Shown here: one piece after another, positions 26,379 to 33,937 of the stretch
Layout of the letters: the number at the start of each line of letters is the position of its first letter
Position numbering within the stretch: position 1 is the first letter of the stretch
Assembly: GCA_964451365.1 (NCBI GenBank)
Contig: CAYVIB010000002.1
Span: 124,001 to 188,000 of the forward strand
Direction: 5' to 3'
Length of the DNA stretch: 64,000 nt
Source: CAYVIB01 sp964451365
Lineage (GTDB): Bacteria > Pseudomonadota > Gammaproteobacteria > Pseudomonadales > Cellvibrionaceae
The notes under the pieces: model-generated
What the model was told of the DNA's origin: nothing
Databases searched by the model: none
Seen by the model: the letters and a program-made list of their open reading frames with translations, nothing else
Position numbers and translations under genes: made by a program

Positions 26379-26903
26379 CTAATATTCCGCCGAAAACTCC
26401 CGGTGCCGGACGATGAGGGTTTTCATTTCCTCCAGTATATTTGCCACCAGGTCGATTGTCGGTTCAACTGCCGGTTTTCCCTGAGACGGCCGCGAAGATG
26501 TGGCGATAAGCTTATGATCATCCTGAAGCTCGCCTGCCGACTGACCTTTTTGTTCAGGAATCACCGGCTTGCGAAGAAAAAGTTGCAGCCTGATTAACGT
26601 GCTTAACCAACTTTCATTATCAAATGCGAGAGCAACGAGTTCATTCATCCGAAAATCCGCTGACGACGGAAGGGATCGCAGCTCGTCAAATATAACGCAC
26701 AGAGATGATTCGTTTTTGACAGGAAGAACGGACCTCAGTTGAAGTTCAGACAAATATACCAATACTGACTCCATCAGATGAAGACAGGATGCATTCAGGC
26801 AGGCTTTGTGGGAAAAGGTGCTTTCGCTGGCACGCGCCGCATTCAACTGAACACGCGTATACGCCAGTTGCTGATCGACGATACGCGCATACTCGTTACC
26901 CAT
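26379..26903 (-). CDS. DUF6586-like protein downstream of topA
   Basis: Conserved hypothetical protein of 174 residues, mostly helical, beginning with YARIVDQQLAYTRVQLNAA. This N-terminal pattern and the position immediately after topA match the DUF6586 proteins of Pseudomonas (PA3010-type). It starts 3 bases after the topA stop and is therefore cotranscribed. The middle is serine- and leucine-rich (LHLMESVLVYLSEL). No signal peptide or catalytic motif. Function unknown; the conserved linkage to topoisomerase I is the main clue. Confidence 0.7.
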   Translation of the reverse strand: MGNEYARIVDQQLAYTRVQLNAARASESTFSHKACLNASCLHLMESVLVYLSELQLRSVLPVKNESSLCVIFDELRSLPSSADFRMNELVALAFDNESWLSTLIRLQLFLRKPVIPEQKGQSAGELQDDHKLIATSSRPSQGKPAVEPTIDLVANILEEMKTLIVRHREFSAEY

Positions 26904-26906
26904 ATA

Positions 26907-29636
26907 TCAGCTTTTGGCCCGGCGCTTTGCCGGCGCCTTTTTCGCGGCTGCTTTAGCTTTTGACTTGGCTTTGGCCTTTGGCTTGGCTTTTTTCACACCC
27001 ACCCCGCCTTTTGACTCCTGCGCCTGCCATTTGCCGTTGTCGTAAAATGCCTTCCAGCCGGTCGCCTTGCCGTCTATTTCCGTTTGCACGTAGTGCTCCC
27101 CGGTTTTCCGGCTGAAGCGGATGACCGCATCGATTCCCTCATTATCCTGTCCCGGCGCGGAAAACAAATAGCTGTATTTGGGATCGATTTTATCTTTGTG
27201 TGGCAACAATTCCCGTACCAGCGGCGCGCGCGTTTCGCGATTTTTGGGAAACTGGCTGGCGGCCAGGAACAAACCGGCCGCGCCGTCTCGCAGCACGTAG
27301 TGATCCTCAACTTTTTCGCATGCCAGTTCCGGCATATCGACCGGGTCCATTTTCGGTGGCGCGGGTTCGCCGTTACGCAACAGCTTGCGGGTGTTCTTGC
27401 ACTCATCGCTGGTGCAGCCGAAATACTTGCCGAAACGGCCCGATTTAAGCTGCATCTCACTGCCGCACTTGTCGCATTCTATCGTCGGGCCGTCGTAGCC
27501 TTTGATTTTGAATACGCCCTCTTCTATTTCGTAGCCAGCGCAATCGGGACTGTTACCGCAAATATGCAGCTTGCGTTTTTCATCCAGTAAATAGCTGTCC
27601 ATCGCCGTGTTACAGATTTTACAACGACGCTTGTTTCGCAATAGTTTGGATTCGGCCTCCTCGTCCTCGTCGATATTCACCGCTTCCTCACCGGAAACCA
27701 GGTTCATCGTGTTTTTACAACGCTCCTTTGGCGGCAGCGCATAACCGGAGCAGCCGAGAAACACGCCGGTGCTTCCTGTGCGTATCTGCATATTGCGGCC
27801 GCAGTTGGTGCACTTGATATCGGTTTCCACCGGCTGGTTGCGGCGCATACCTGCCTCGGACTGTTGAGCCCTGGTCAACTTCTGGGAAAAGCCCTTGTAG
27901 AACTCATCCAGCAGCGCGATCCAGTCCTGCCGACCTTCGGCAACGGTATCCAGCGCCTGCTCCATATTGGCGGTGAAACCGTAGTCCATTAAATCACTGA
28001 AGCTTTCAATCAATCGCTCGGTAACGATATCGCCCATTTTGTCGGCGTAGAACCGTCGGTTTTCCACATGCACATAACCGCGCTCCTGGATGGTGGAGAT
28101 GATGGATGCATACGTGGACGGACGTCCGATACCGCGCTTCTCCAGCTCCTTCACCAGACTGGCCTCGGTGTAGCGCGCCGGCGGCTTGGTAAAATGCTGG
28201 GTGGGTTTGATTTCATGCAACTTCAACTCGTCGCCCACTTTTACATCAGGCAGTATCGCGTCCTCGTCTTTCTTTGCCTGCTGCGGCATAACTTTCATAA
28301 AGCCATCAAAACGCACCACCCGGCCGCGAGCCCGCAGCTCATAGTCCCCGGCCTTTACAGTAACCGAGGTGCTGGTGAATTGCGCCGGAGTCATCTGGCA
28401 GGCCACGAACTGCTGCCAGATCAGTGTGTAAAGCCGCTCCGCATCGCGCTCCATACCCACCAATTGGGTGGGCTTGCAGTTGACGTCCGACGGCCTGATT
28501 GCCTCGTGGGCCTCCTGGGCGCCCTCCTTGCTGGTGTAGACATTGGGCTTTTCGGGCAGATACTTGTCGCCGTACTGCTGCTGGATAAATTCCCTACAAG
28601 TACTGACCGCCTCATTGCTGAGGTTGGTGGAGTCGGTACGCATATAGGTGATATAGCCCGCCTCGTACAGCCGTTGGGCCATCATCATGGTTTTTTTTAC
28701 CCCGAAGCCCAGCCGTGTGGAAGCCGCCTGCTGCAGCGTGGAGGTGATAAAAGGGGCGTTTGGTTTGGATTGGGTTGGCTTGTCTTCCCGGGCGGAAACT
28801 TCGAAACGACTCTTTTCCAGGTCCGCCACCGCCTTGTGGGCCTGGTCGGCGTTGACCGGCTTGAAGGCCTCGTCGCGGTATTTCTTGACTTCATAACCTG
28901 CGCGCTCGCCCTTTTTTGTATCCAGGGTCGCGTTGACGTCCCAGTATTCTTCAGGAATAAATGCCCGAATCTCACTTTCGCGCTCGGTGATCAGTCGCAC
29001 GGCAACGGACTGCACCCGCCCCGCCGACAGTCCACGGGCAATCTTTTCCCACAACAACGGCGAAACCATGTAGCCGACGATACGATCAAGAAAACGGCGG
29101 GCCTGCTGGGCATTAACCCGGTTGAGATTTAACTGGCCGGGCTCTTTGAAAGCCTCCTGGATCGCGGATTTGGTGATTTCGTTGAATACCACCCGTCGGT
29201 AGCGCTCCGGCGCACCGCCAATGGCTTCCCGGAGATGCCAGGCAATCGCCTCTCCCTCACGGTCAAGGTCCGTTGCCAGATAAACCTTGTCGGCCTTTTC
29301 CGCGAGGCTTTTCAGTTCTTCAACCACTTTTTCCTTGCCCGGCAGTATTTCGTAATGGGCCTCCCAATGATTGTCGGGGTCGATACCCATGCGCTTGATC
29401 AGTTGGTCTTTGGCCTTGCGTGCCTTGTATTCGGCTTTTTCCCTGGGGGACATTTTACGTGTTAGGGCTGCCTGCTTTGCCCGGACTTTCGGATCGGTCG
29501 TCGAATTGCCGGAGCCGCTGGTGGGCAGATCGCGGATATGGCCAATACTGGACTTAACAACAAAGTTGCTGCCCAGATATTTGTTGATCGTTTTGGCCTT
29601 GGCTGGCGACTCTACAATGACTAGTGATTTCTGCAT
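26907..29636 (-). CDS. topA: DNA topoisomerase I
   Basis: Type IA topoisomerase of 909 residues that relaxes negative supercoils. The Toprim domain begins at SLVIVESPAKAKTI with the metal-binding D-L-D-R-E cluster at 123-127. The catalytic tyrosine is Tyr331 in TYMRTDSTNLS. Three or four C-terminal zinc-ribbon repeats are visible (CTNCGRNM, CKICNTAM, CDKCGSEM with paired downstream cysteines). A lysine/alanine-rich tail follows (about 885-909, KAKPKAKAKSKAKAAAKK). A strong sigma-70-like promoter lies 88-116 bases upstream. Confidence 0.98.
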   Translation of the reverse strand: MQKSLVIVESPAKAKTINKYLGSNFVVKSSIGHIRDLPTSGSGNSTTDPKVRAKQAALTRKMSPREKAEYKARKAKDQLIKRMGIDPDNHWEAHYEILPGKEKVVEELKSLAEKADKVYLATDLDREGEAIAWHLREAIGGAPERYRRVVFNEITKSAIQEAFKEPGQLNLNRVNAQQARRFLDRIVGYMVSPLLWEKIARGLSAGRVQSVAVRLITERESEIRAFIPEEYWDVNATLDTKKGERAGYEVKKYRDEAFKPVNADQAHKAVADLEKSRFEVSAREDKPTQSKPNAPFITSTLQQAASTRLGFGVKKTMMMAQRLYEAGYITYMRTDSTNLSNEAVSTCREFIQQQYGDKYLPEKPNVYTSKEGAQEAHEAIRPSDVNCKPTQLVGMERDAERLYTLIWQQFVACQMTPAQFTSTSVTVKAGDYELRARGRVVRFDGFMKVMPQQAKKDEDAILPDVKVGDELKLHEIKPTQHFTKPPARYTEASLVKELEKRGIGRPSTYASIISTIQERGYVHVENRRFYADKMGDIVTERLIESFSDLMDYGFTANMEQALDTVAEGRQDWIALLDEFYKGFSQKLTRAQQSEAGMRRNQPVETDIKCTNCGRNMQIRTGSTGVFLGCSGYALPPKERCKNTMNLVSGEEAVNIDEDEEAESKLLRNKRRCKICNTAMDSYLLDEKRKLHICGNSPDCAGYEIEEGVFKIKGYDGPTIECDKCGSEMQLKSGRFGKYFGCTSDECKNTRKLLRNGEPAPPKMDPVDMPELACEKVEDHYVLRDGAAGLFLAASQFPKNRETRAPLVRELLPHKDKIDPKYSYLFSAPGQDNEGIDAVIRFSRKTGEHYVQTEIDGKATGWKAFYDNGKWQAQESKGGVGVKKAKPKAKAKSKAKAAAKKAPAKRRAKS

Positions 29637-30078
29637 AAACCCCTTCTTTACTTCAAATTAGCAACGCAACCTTCCAACGCGCCGGTATGTGGGCAAATCC
29701 CGTTCCCGATCCGAAGGTGCGCATATATAAGTCCTCATTGTTGTCAGGTCAAGGGATGAAATTCACCACCCCACTCCGATATAGCCGTCCGACAGGGCTT
29801 TACCGGAACCTGTAACAAGCATTAAAACCCACCTATAACTTATTGTTACTATTAAATTTTTTCTTATTTTACAAGCTCCGATACCGTGTTTTTATTTTTA
29901 TAAAAGCACAAATTTTTAAAGCCTGAAAAGAATTTGCCGCTCACTACTGTATGGGCGAAAGCGGCTATAAAGTCCAGCGCAGCCGGGCAAAAACCCTTCC
30001 GCTGTGCATAACTAGTCATCGCCGCCAAATTGGTCTATAACCAAAACAGCTACAGGCCCCAGTGGCGGCGTGACAGCT
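29637..30078. other. Divergent intergenic region topA / membrane-anchored helical gene (442 bp)
   Basis: Contains the topA promoter and an AT-rich tract (29830-29930) that may carry the promoter for the plus-strand gene. No gene was found. Confidence 0.5.
29724..29752 (-). promoter_or_regulatory. topA: Probable topA promoter
   Basis: Minus strand TTGACC (29752-29747), 17-base spacer, TATATA (29729-29724): five of six consensus bases in each element with optimal spacing. Transcription would start near 29717, giving a leader of about 80 bases before the topA ATG at 29636. Confidence 0.6.
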
Positions 30079-30834
30079 ATGGCTGATATATCTTCTATTT
30101 TGTTGTTTAGCGTGCTGGCAGTGCTGGCATTGGGTTTGATTCGCCTGAGCAACGGCCAGCACTACAAATCCCAGTTGATAAGCCACAAGATAAGCCAACT
30201 TAAACAGCGCGTGGAAGAACTTGAAGAACTCCTGCACGCTGTGGAACCGCTGACTGAATCCCTTGCTATCCCCCAATTGATAAACAGTGAAATTATTGAA
30301 CTGTTAAACGCGGTGCACAAACTCGATAAGGATGATCCAAGTGTCGCGAACCACCTGAATGACGCTCATGCGCGCCAGGAGGAATTATCCAACGCCACCC
30401 GGGCCAGAGAACTCTATCGCATCATGAAAAGTGACGCCCATATCGCGCGGGCCCAGTGCCTGATCAGCGAAACCGGGCGGCGTATCCAAACCTATCACCA
30501 GTTGAATAAAATCGATCACGCAACCCGCAAGGTGTTGCTAGCCGAACTACGTTGGGCTCACGTAATGGTGTCCACTCTGAGCCTGGTGGCGCAGGGACAT
30601 AAATCCATCGCCCGGGGCGACAGGAACAGGGCCATCGCCTACTACAGAACGGCGCATCACAAGTTGATCACCAGCGCCGTGGACGATGAGAGAAGGCCCC
30701 GACTCGGCAAAGAGCTGGAGGATATTATCACCGGCAATCGCAGGATCATCTCTCCCGACCTGATGCCGGAAACCGACTACAACCCGACTCAGGGATCATC
30801 CGACGTGGAACCCAACACTGCCGTATCCGGTTGA
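30079..30834 (+). CDS. Membrane-anchored helical protein, uncharacterised
   Basis: Unrecognised protein of 251 residues. One N-terminal transmembrane helix (about 4-20, ILLFSVLAVLALGLIRL) is followed by a predicted coiled coil (ISQLKQRVEELEELLHAVEPL) and a helical body. A conserved-looking stretch, RWAHVMVSTLSLVAQGHKSIARGDRNRAIAYYRTAHHKLI (about 160-199), reads like a TPR hairpin. The ATG at 30079 and a GTG three codons earlier are both possible; no strong ribosome-binding site separates them. Its last 46 bases overlap the convergent gene that follows. Confidence 0.65.
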   Translation: MADISSILLFSVLAVLALGLIRLSNGQHYKSQLISHKISQLKQRVEELEELLHAVEPLTESLAIPQLINSEIIELLNAVHKLDKDDPSVANHLNDAHARQEELSNATRARELYRIMKSDAHIARAQCLISETGRRIQTYHQLNKIDHATRKVLLAELRWAHVMVSTLSLVAQGHKSIARGDRNRAIAYYRTAHHKLITSAVDDERRPRLGKELEDIITGNRRIISPDLMPETDYNPTQGSSDVEPNTAVSG

Positions 30835-31370
30835 CGATCGGCCACCACAGGTTCATGTTCGACAAGCGTTTTCAACCATGCCGCAACCTCTTCGACACGC
30901 TCTTCACTTGTTCTGCCAGCGCGGGATTCGGTCCAATACAGGCCAAAACTGTGGCCGGTTGATTCCACCGCCAAAAATGATCCATCCAGCGCCGCCAGGT
31001 GTTGCTTCAAAAATGCCTGCAGGGCAGGCGTGGGCCGGTCCTTACCCTGCCAGTCCCACTCCCCCTGGAAATGCAATTCATGCACGTATTCGCGCCTGCT
31101 CAACAGCCACTGATTCGCCTTACGCACGCTTTGCTGCCTTTCTGCTTCTGTCGCACCATGCCGTTGTTCAGGGAGGTTTATCGTGTAAACCGCCACCTGC
31201 CCTTTCCTGTAAGCGTTGGGGTCCTGCCTGACACGAACAGACAGGCCCGCCTTCAAAGCCAGTTGTCGCATTTGCGCCAACCGGGCCTGGCTTTGGGTAG
31301 GCCGTATTGCCATCAGCGGGCCGACCATCATCAGTACAGCGAGAATTACAATCACCAGGGCAATCCACAT
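30789..31370 (-). CDS. Single-pass membrane protein, uncharacterised
   Basis: Unrecognised protein of 193 residues. An N-terminal hydrophobic helix (residues 2-21) anchors a soluble domain with a conserved-looking core (ANQWLLSRREYVHELHFQGEWDWQG, then LKQHLAALDGSFLAVESTGHSFGLYWTE). It begins with a good ATG and shows normal codon usage. The 3' end overlaps the converging neighbour by 46 bases, coding on both strands. No motif for an enzyme family was recognised. Confidence 0.65.
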   Translation of the reverse strand: MWIALVIVILAVLMMVGPLMAIRPTQSQARLAQMRQLALKAGLSVRVRQDPNAYRKGQVAVYTINLPEQRHGATEAERQQSVRKANQWLLSRREYVHELHFQGEWDWQGKDRPTPALQAFLKQHLAALDGSFLAVESTGHSFGLYWTESRAGRTSEERVEEVAAWLKTLVEHEPVVADRQPDTAVLGSTSDDP

Positions 31371-31414
31371 GACAACTTCACTCTCCTGATTGGTTGATAT
31401 ACAACAACATTAAT

Positions 31415-31451
31415 GTATCGTTACTAACCGATACTGCTTTCGAAAAGCAGT
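31415..31451. promoter_or_regulatory. Two adjacent inverted repeats upstream of uspA-like gene
   Basis: GTATCG-N8-CGATAC (31415-31434) is directly followed by ACTGCTTT-CGA-AAAGCAGT (31433-31451). They lie 51-88 bases before the UspA-like ATG. Neither is followed by a T-run, so operator sites or a structured leader fit better than a terminator. Function is inferred from position only. Confidence 0.35.
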
Positions 31452-31502
31452 GCACTTAACCCCATCGGGAAGTCAATCACATCCGCACCGGGAGGACATG
31501 GT

Positions 31503-31934
31503 ATGAGTTCCTACATACATATACTAGTGGGCCTGGACCTTTCAGAGGAGTCCGCGCAGGTTTTGCAAAAGGCACAGTCGTTCGCCAACGATTGCGGCGC
31601 GGAAATCAGCCTCGCTCACATAGTTGAACCGCTGGCTTTCGCCTACGGGGGCGACATGCCGATCGATCTCTCAGAAGCCCAGTCCGCCATGGAGGAGCAG
31701 GCCAAAAAGCGTCTTGAAAAACTGGCGCATGAATACAGCATACAACCACGCGGGCAAATAATCGCCGTGGGAAGCACCGCGTCCGAATTGCACCGCCTCG
31801 CGGAAGAGTATCATGCCGATCTAATCGTCGTCGGCAGCCATGGCAGGCACGGATTGGCCCTGCTCCTGGGGTCAACCGCCAACGGTGTATTGCATGGCGC
31901 GAAATGTGATGTGTTGGCAGTTAAGGTCGAATAA
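31503..31934 (+). CDS. Universal stress protein (UspA family)
   Basis: Single Usp domain of 143 residues, cytoplasmic. The start HILVGLDLSEESAQVLQKA and the ATP-binding-type motif VGSHGRHGLALLLGSTANGVLHGAKCDVLAVKV (G-2x-G-9x-G-S/T) indicate the nucleotide-binding branch of the family. A GGGAGGAC ribosome-binding site precedes the ATG at 31503. It sits at the head of a run of small stress-associated genes (DUF1328, CsbD). Confidence 0.93.
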   Translation: MSSYIHILVGLDLSEESAQVLQKAQSFANDCGAEISLAHIVEPLAFAYGGDMPIDLSEAQSAMEEQAKKRLEKLAHEYSIQPRGQIIAVGSTASELHRLAEEYHADLIVVGSHGRHGLALLLGSTANGVLHGAKCDVLAVKVE

Positions 31935-32306
31935 AACCCGCCGCAAGGGGCTCCCTCATCACTTCTGACTTGGTGAGGGAATTCTTTGGATCACTCCCTT
32001 TCCAGCCGTGGCAACCAAACTCAAGTGCCGCCAGCGGCAACACTTCATCAAGGATTAATTACTGCAATGCCGCAAAACCACCCCTTTTGGAAAAAAAGCC
32101 GGGCAGCCTGTAAAAGTTGCATTCACGACTTTCCGTGACAGGCCTGCGCGTGTGAAAAACACCCACAGGCATTGATTCCCGCTGTATCTGACAGTAAAAA
32201 TTCGCTGGCATGGTCTGTGCAAGATGCCGGGGCGTAGCAGCGTTTGATCTATGAGTCATCGACGACATCCGCAGCTTTATAAATTTTCCACGACGGAGGA
32301 CAAATC
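31935..32306. other. Intergenic region uspA-like / DUF1328 (372 bp)
   Basis: Contains a 7-bp inverted repeat (TCCCTCA / TGAGGGA, about 31952-31980) without a strong T-run, possibly a weak terminator for the UspA-like gene, and a sigma-54-like promoter at 32205-32221. No gene supported. Confidence 0.5.
32205..32221 (+). promoter_or_regulatory. Sigma-54-like promoter upstream of DUF1328 gene
   Basis: CTGGCATGGTCTGTGCA carries the invariant GG (32207-32208) and GC (32219-32220) with exactly ten bases between them. It matches the CTGGCACG-N4-TTGCA consensus except at two positions. The predicted start would give a leader of about 75 bases. No activator-binding site was identified. Confidence 0.4.
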
Positions 32307-32471
32307 ATGATCGGATGGGCATTAACATTTCTAATTATCGGCCTCATAGCCGCGGTACTTGGTTTTACAGGTATTGCGGGCGCCGCAACAAATATTGCCT
32401 GGATACTGTTTGTTGTTGGTATTGTTCTCGCAATTATCTTCGCCGTTCTGGGGAGGCCGCCAAGACCATAA
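32307..32471 (+). CDS. DUF1328 small membrane protein
   Basis: A 54-residue protein that is nearly all membrane-embedded. Two hydrophobic helices (about 2-20 and 28-47) flank a Gly/Ala turn (GFTGIAGAATNIAW), ending in GRPPRP, the DUF1328/YtjA pattern. A strong GGAGG ribosome-binding site lies 7 bases before the ATG. YtjA-type proteins are abundant small stress-related membrane proteins of unknown function. Followed at once by a strong bidirectional terminator. Confidence 0.88.
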   Translation: MIGWALTFLIIGLIAAVLGFTGIAGAATNIAWILFVVGIVLAIIFAVLGRPPRP

Positions 32472-32499
32472 AAAAAACCGGCAAATGCCGGTTTTTTTT
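32471..32499. terminator. Bidirectional terminator between DUF1328 and csbD genes
   Basis: A-tract, CCGGCA-AA-TGCCGG stem (32478-32491), then eight T residues (32492-32499), preceded by seven A residues. The A-tract extends the stem and supplies a T-run on the minus strand too. It should terminate the DUF1328 transcript and the convergent csbD transcript. Confidence 0.88.
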
Positions 32500-32513
32500 C
32501 GCCTTGAATTTAC

Positions 32514-32711
32514 TTACAGGCGGTTTATATAATCATCCACTTCTCTTTCAGCCGCTTCCCTGGATTTGCCATACTGCTCCTGAATTTTGCCTACCAGCTG
32601 TTCGCGACGACCACTGATCTGATCAAGATCATCGTCAGTCAGCTTTCCCCATTGCTCCTGCACTCGGCCTTTTACCTGTTTCCAGTTACCGCTTAATTGA
32701 TCTCTGTTCAT
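32514..32711 (-). CDS. CsbD-family stress protein
   Basis: Small hydrophilic helical protein of 65 residues with the CsbD signature: GNWKQVKGRVQEQWGKLTDDDLDQISGRREQLVGKIQEQYG. In other bacteria CsbD-like proteins are highly expressed in stationary phase and under stress; molecular role unknown. Converges with the DUF1328 gene and shares its terminator. Confidence 0.93.
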   Translation of the reverse strand: MNRDQLSGNWKQVKGRVQEQWGKLTDDDLDQISGRREQLVGKIQEQYGKSREAAEREVDDYINRL

Positions 32712-32803
32712 TGCAACTTCTCCTCTTCAATTTTAAATTTGGAAGCTGAACATTGCTTCGTTGCCAGGAGAGAGTTGCAACCCTTATACCAAGGATATTT
32801 TTA

Positions 32804-33736
32804 TCAAGTGCCCTGCCATTCATGCGGCTCGGTCGCCACCGCCAGTGAAATAGAACCCACGCTGGTGTATATACCACCCGCCACACTCATTACCGAAGGG
32901 GTTAACCTGCACTTGTTCTTAACGGCGGTTTCTTCCAGAACGTTATAGCCGGGAATTGCTTTCAGTTCACTTAAGGAGCCACCGTAATTAATTGTAATAA
33001 ACGGACTGAGCAACTTCCCCGTTTCGATTAATTTGCAGGTATGGGCAAACAATTGCTTTGCGCTGTTGTTAAAGCCGAAAACCTTCGCGGCCAGATAGGA
33101 CGAATCGTTAACGATACAAAGTATCGGATGAACGCCAAGGGTGTCGGCGACAAACGCCTGCCCCCAACCCACCGCCTTTTCATTCCGGGTACGGGCGCGC
33201 TCGAAAGCCACCAGCGGACTTTTGGGAAGAACAAAACTGTGTATTTTGGTGGACAACTCGTTAAGTTCGCGGCGAACCCGGGCCGGGTCCTGGCCGCTTT
33301 GCATGCGCCTGACTGTTTCCGCCACCATCAAACCCTGGCCGGCGAAAACCGTGCGGCTGTCCATAACACGAATATTAATCTCCGCCTTGTCACCCAACTT
33401 TTTCTTCACCAGGGACGCGCCCATGTTGGCGTTGTTGTAGGTATCCCCCTGCATTCGGTTAACCGTCTGGACAACGATATTCCTGTTGCCCTCCTTTATT
33501 CTGCGCGCGATACAACGGGCAAAGTCCTCCGGCGTGGGAGGTTTGGTGGTTACATCGTGTTTGCGCTTGAGCCTGCCGGAACTGAACAGGGCGAGCGTTG
33601 CTTTATCGTCACAAGGGTCGAGAGCCATTTGGCCATCGACAAAATAGGAAAGAGGAACGCGATTTATCTTATATTTTTGCAGAACCGATGGAGGCAGGTT
33701 GCAAGCGGAATCAACAATAACAGCCATGTTGCCCAT
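32804..33736 (-). CDS. DegV-family fatty-acid-binding protein
   Basis: Two-domain DegV fold of 310 residues. The start AVIVDSACNLPPSVLQKYKI carries the conserved DS after the first strand. Further features are VPLSYFVDG, TTKPPTPEDF (the TSxPSP-like fatty-acid-head site) and ITINYGGSLSELKAIPGY. DegV proteins bind a long-chain fatty acid and in Firmicutes act as FakB acyl carriers; in proteobacteria their role is unclear and no fakA is visible here. A GGAG site supports the ATG at 33736, with MAVIVDSA three codons later as an alternative. Confidence 0.85.
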   Translation of the reverse strand: MGNMAVIVDSACNLPPSVLQKYKINRVPLSYFVDGQMALDPCDDKATLALFSSGRLKRKHDVTTKPPTPEDFARCIARRIKEGNRNIVVQTVNRMQGDTYNNANMGASLVKKKLGDKAEINIRVMDSRTVFAGQGLMVAETVRRMQSGQDPARVRRELNELSTKIHSFVLPKSPLVAFERARTRNEKAVGWGQAFVADTLGVHPILCIVNDSSYLAAKVFGFNNSAKQLFAHTCKLIETGKLLSPFITINYGGSLSELKAIPGYNVLEETAVKNKCRLTPSVMSVAGGIYTSVGSISLAVATEPHEWQGT

Positions 33737-33937
33737 AGGTTTTTCTCCAACTCCGTTTAGGTGGTGAAATAAGAATAGGCAAGAAAAATTGTTCCGTCTA
33801 TAAGGAACGGAGGGTAAAAAATCACATCCGTATAAATCAATAAGGAACTACCGACCTAAGTCGGTAGTAGGCAAGGCCTTATGATACAAAAGCCGCAATG
33901 CAGCATGTCGCCATTTTCAACATTGAGAATTGCAACC

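Noticed and set aside
28068..29132. Plus-strand open frame (354 codons) inside topA
   Set aside because: Exact antisense of the conserved topoisomerase core; the Leu/Gly/His bias reflects the reverse complement of topA codons.
32059..32268. Minus-strand open frame between the UspA-like and DUF1328 genes
   Set aside because: No ribosome-binding site, no family resemblance, and it covers the candidate sigma-54 promoter of the opposite strand.
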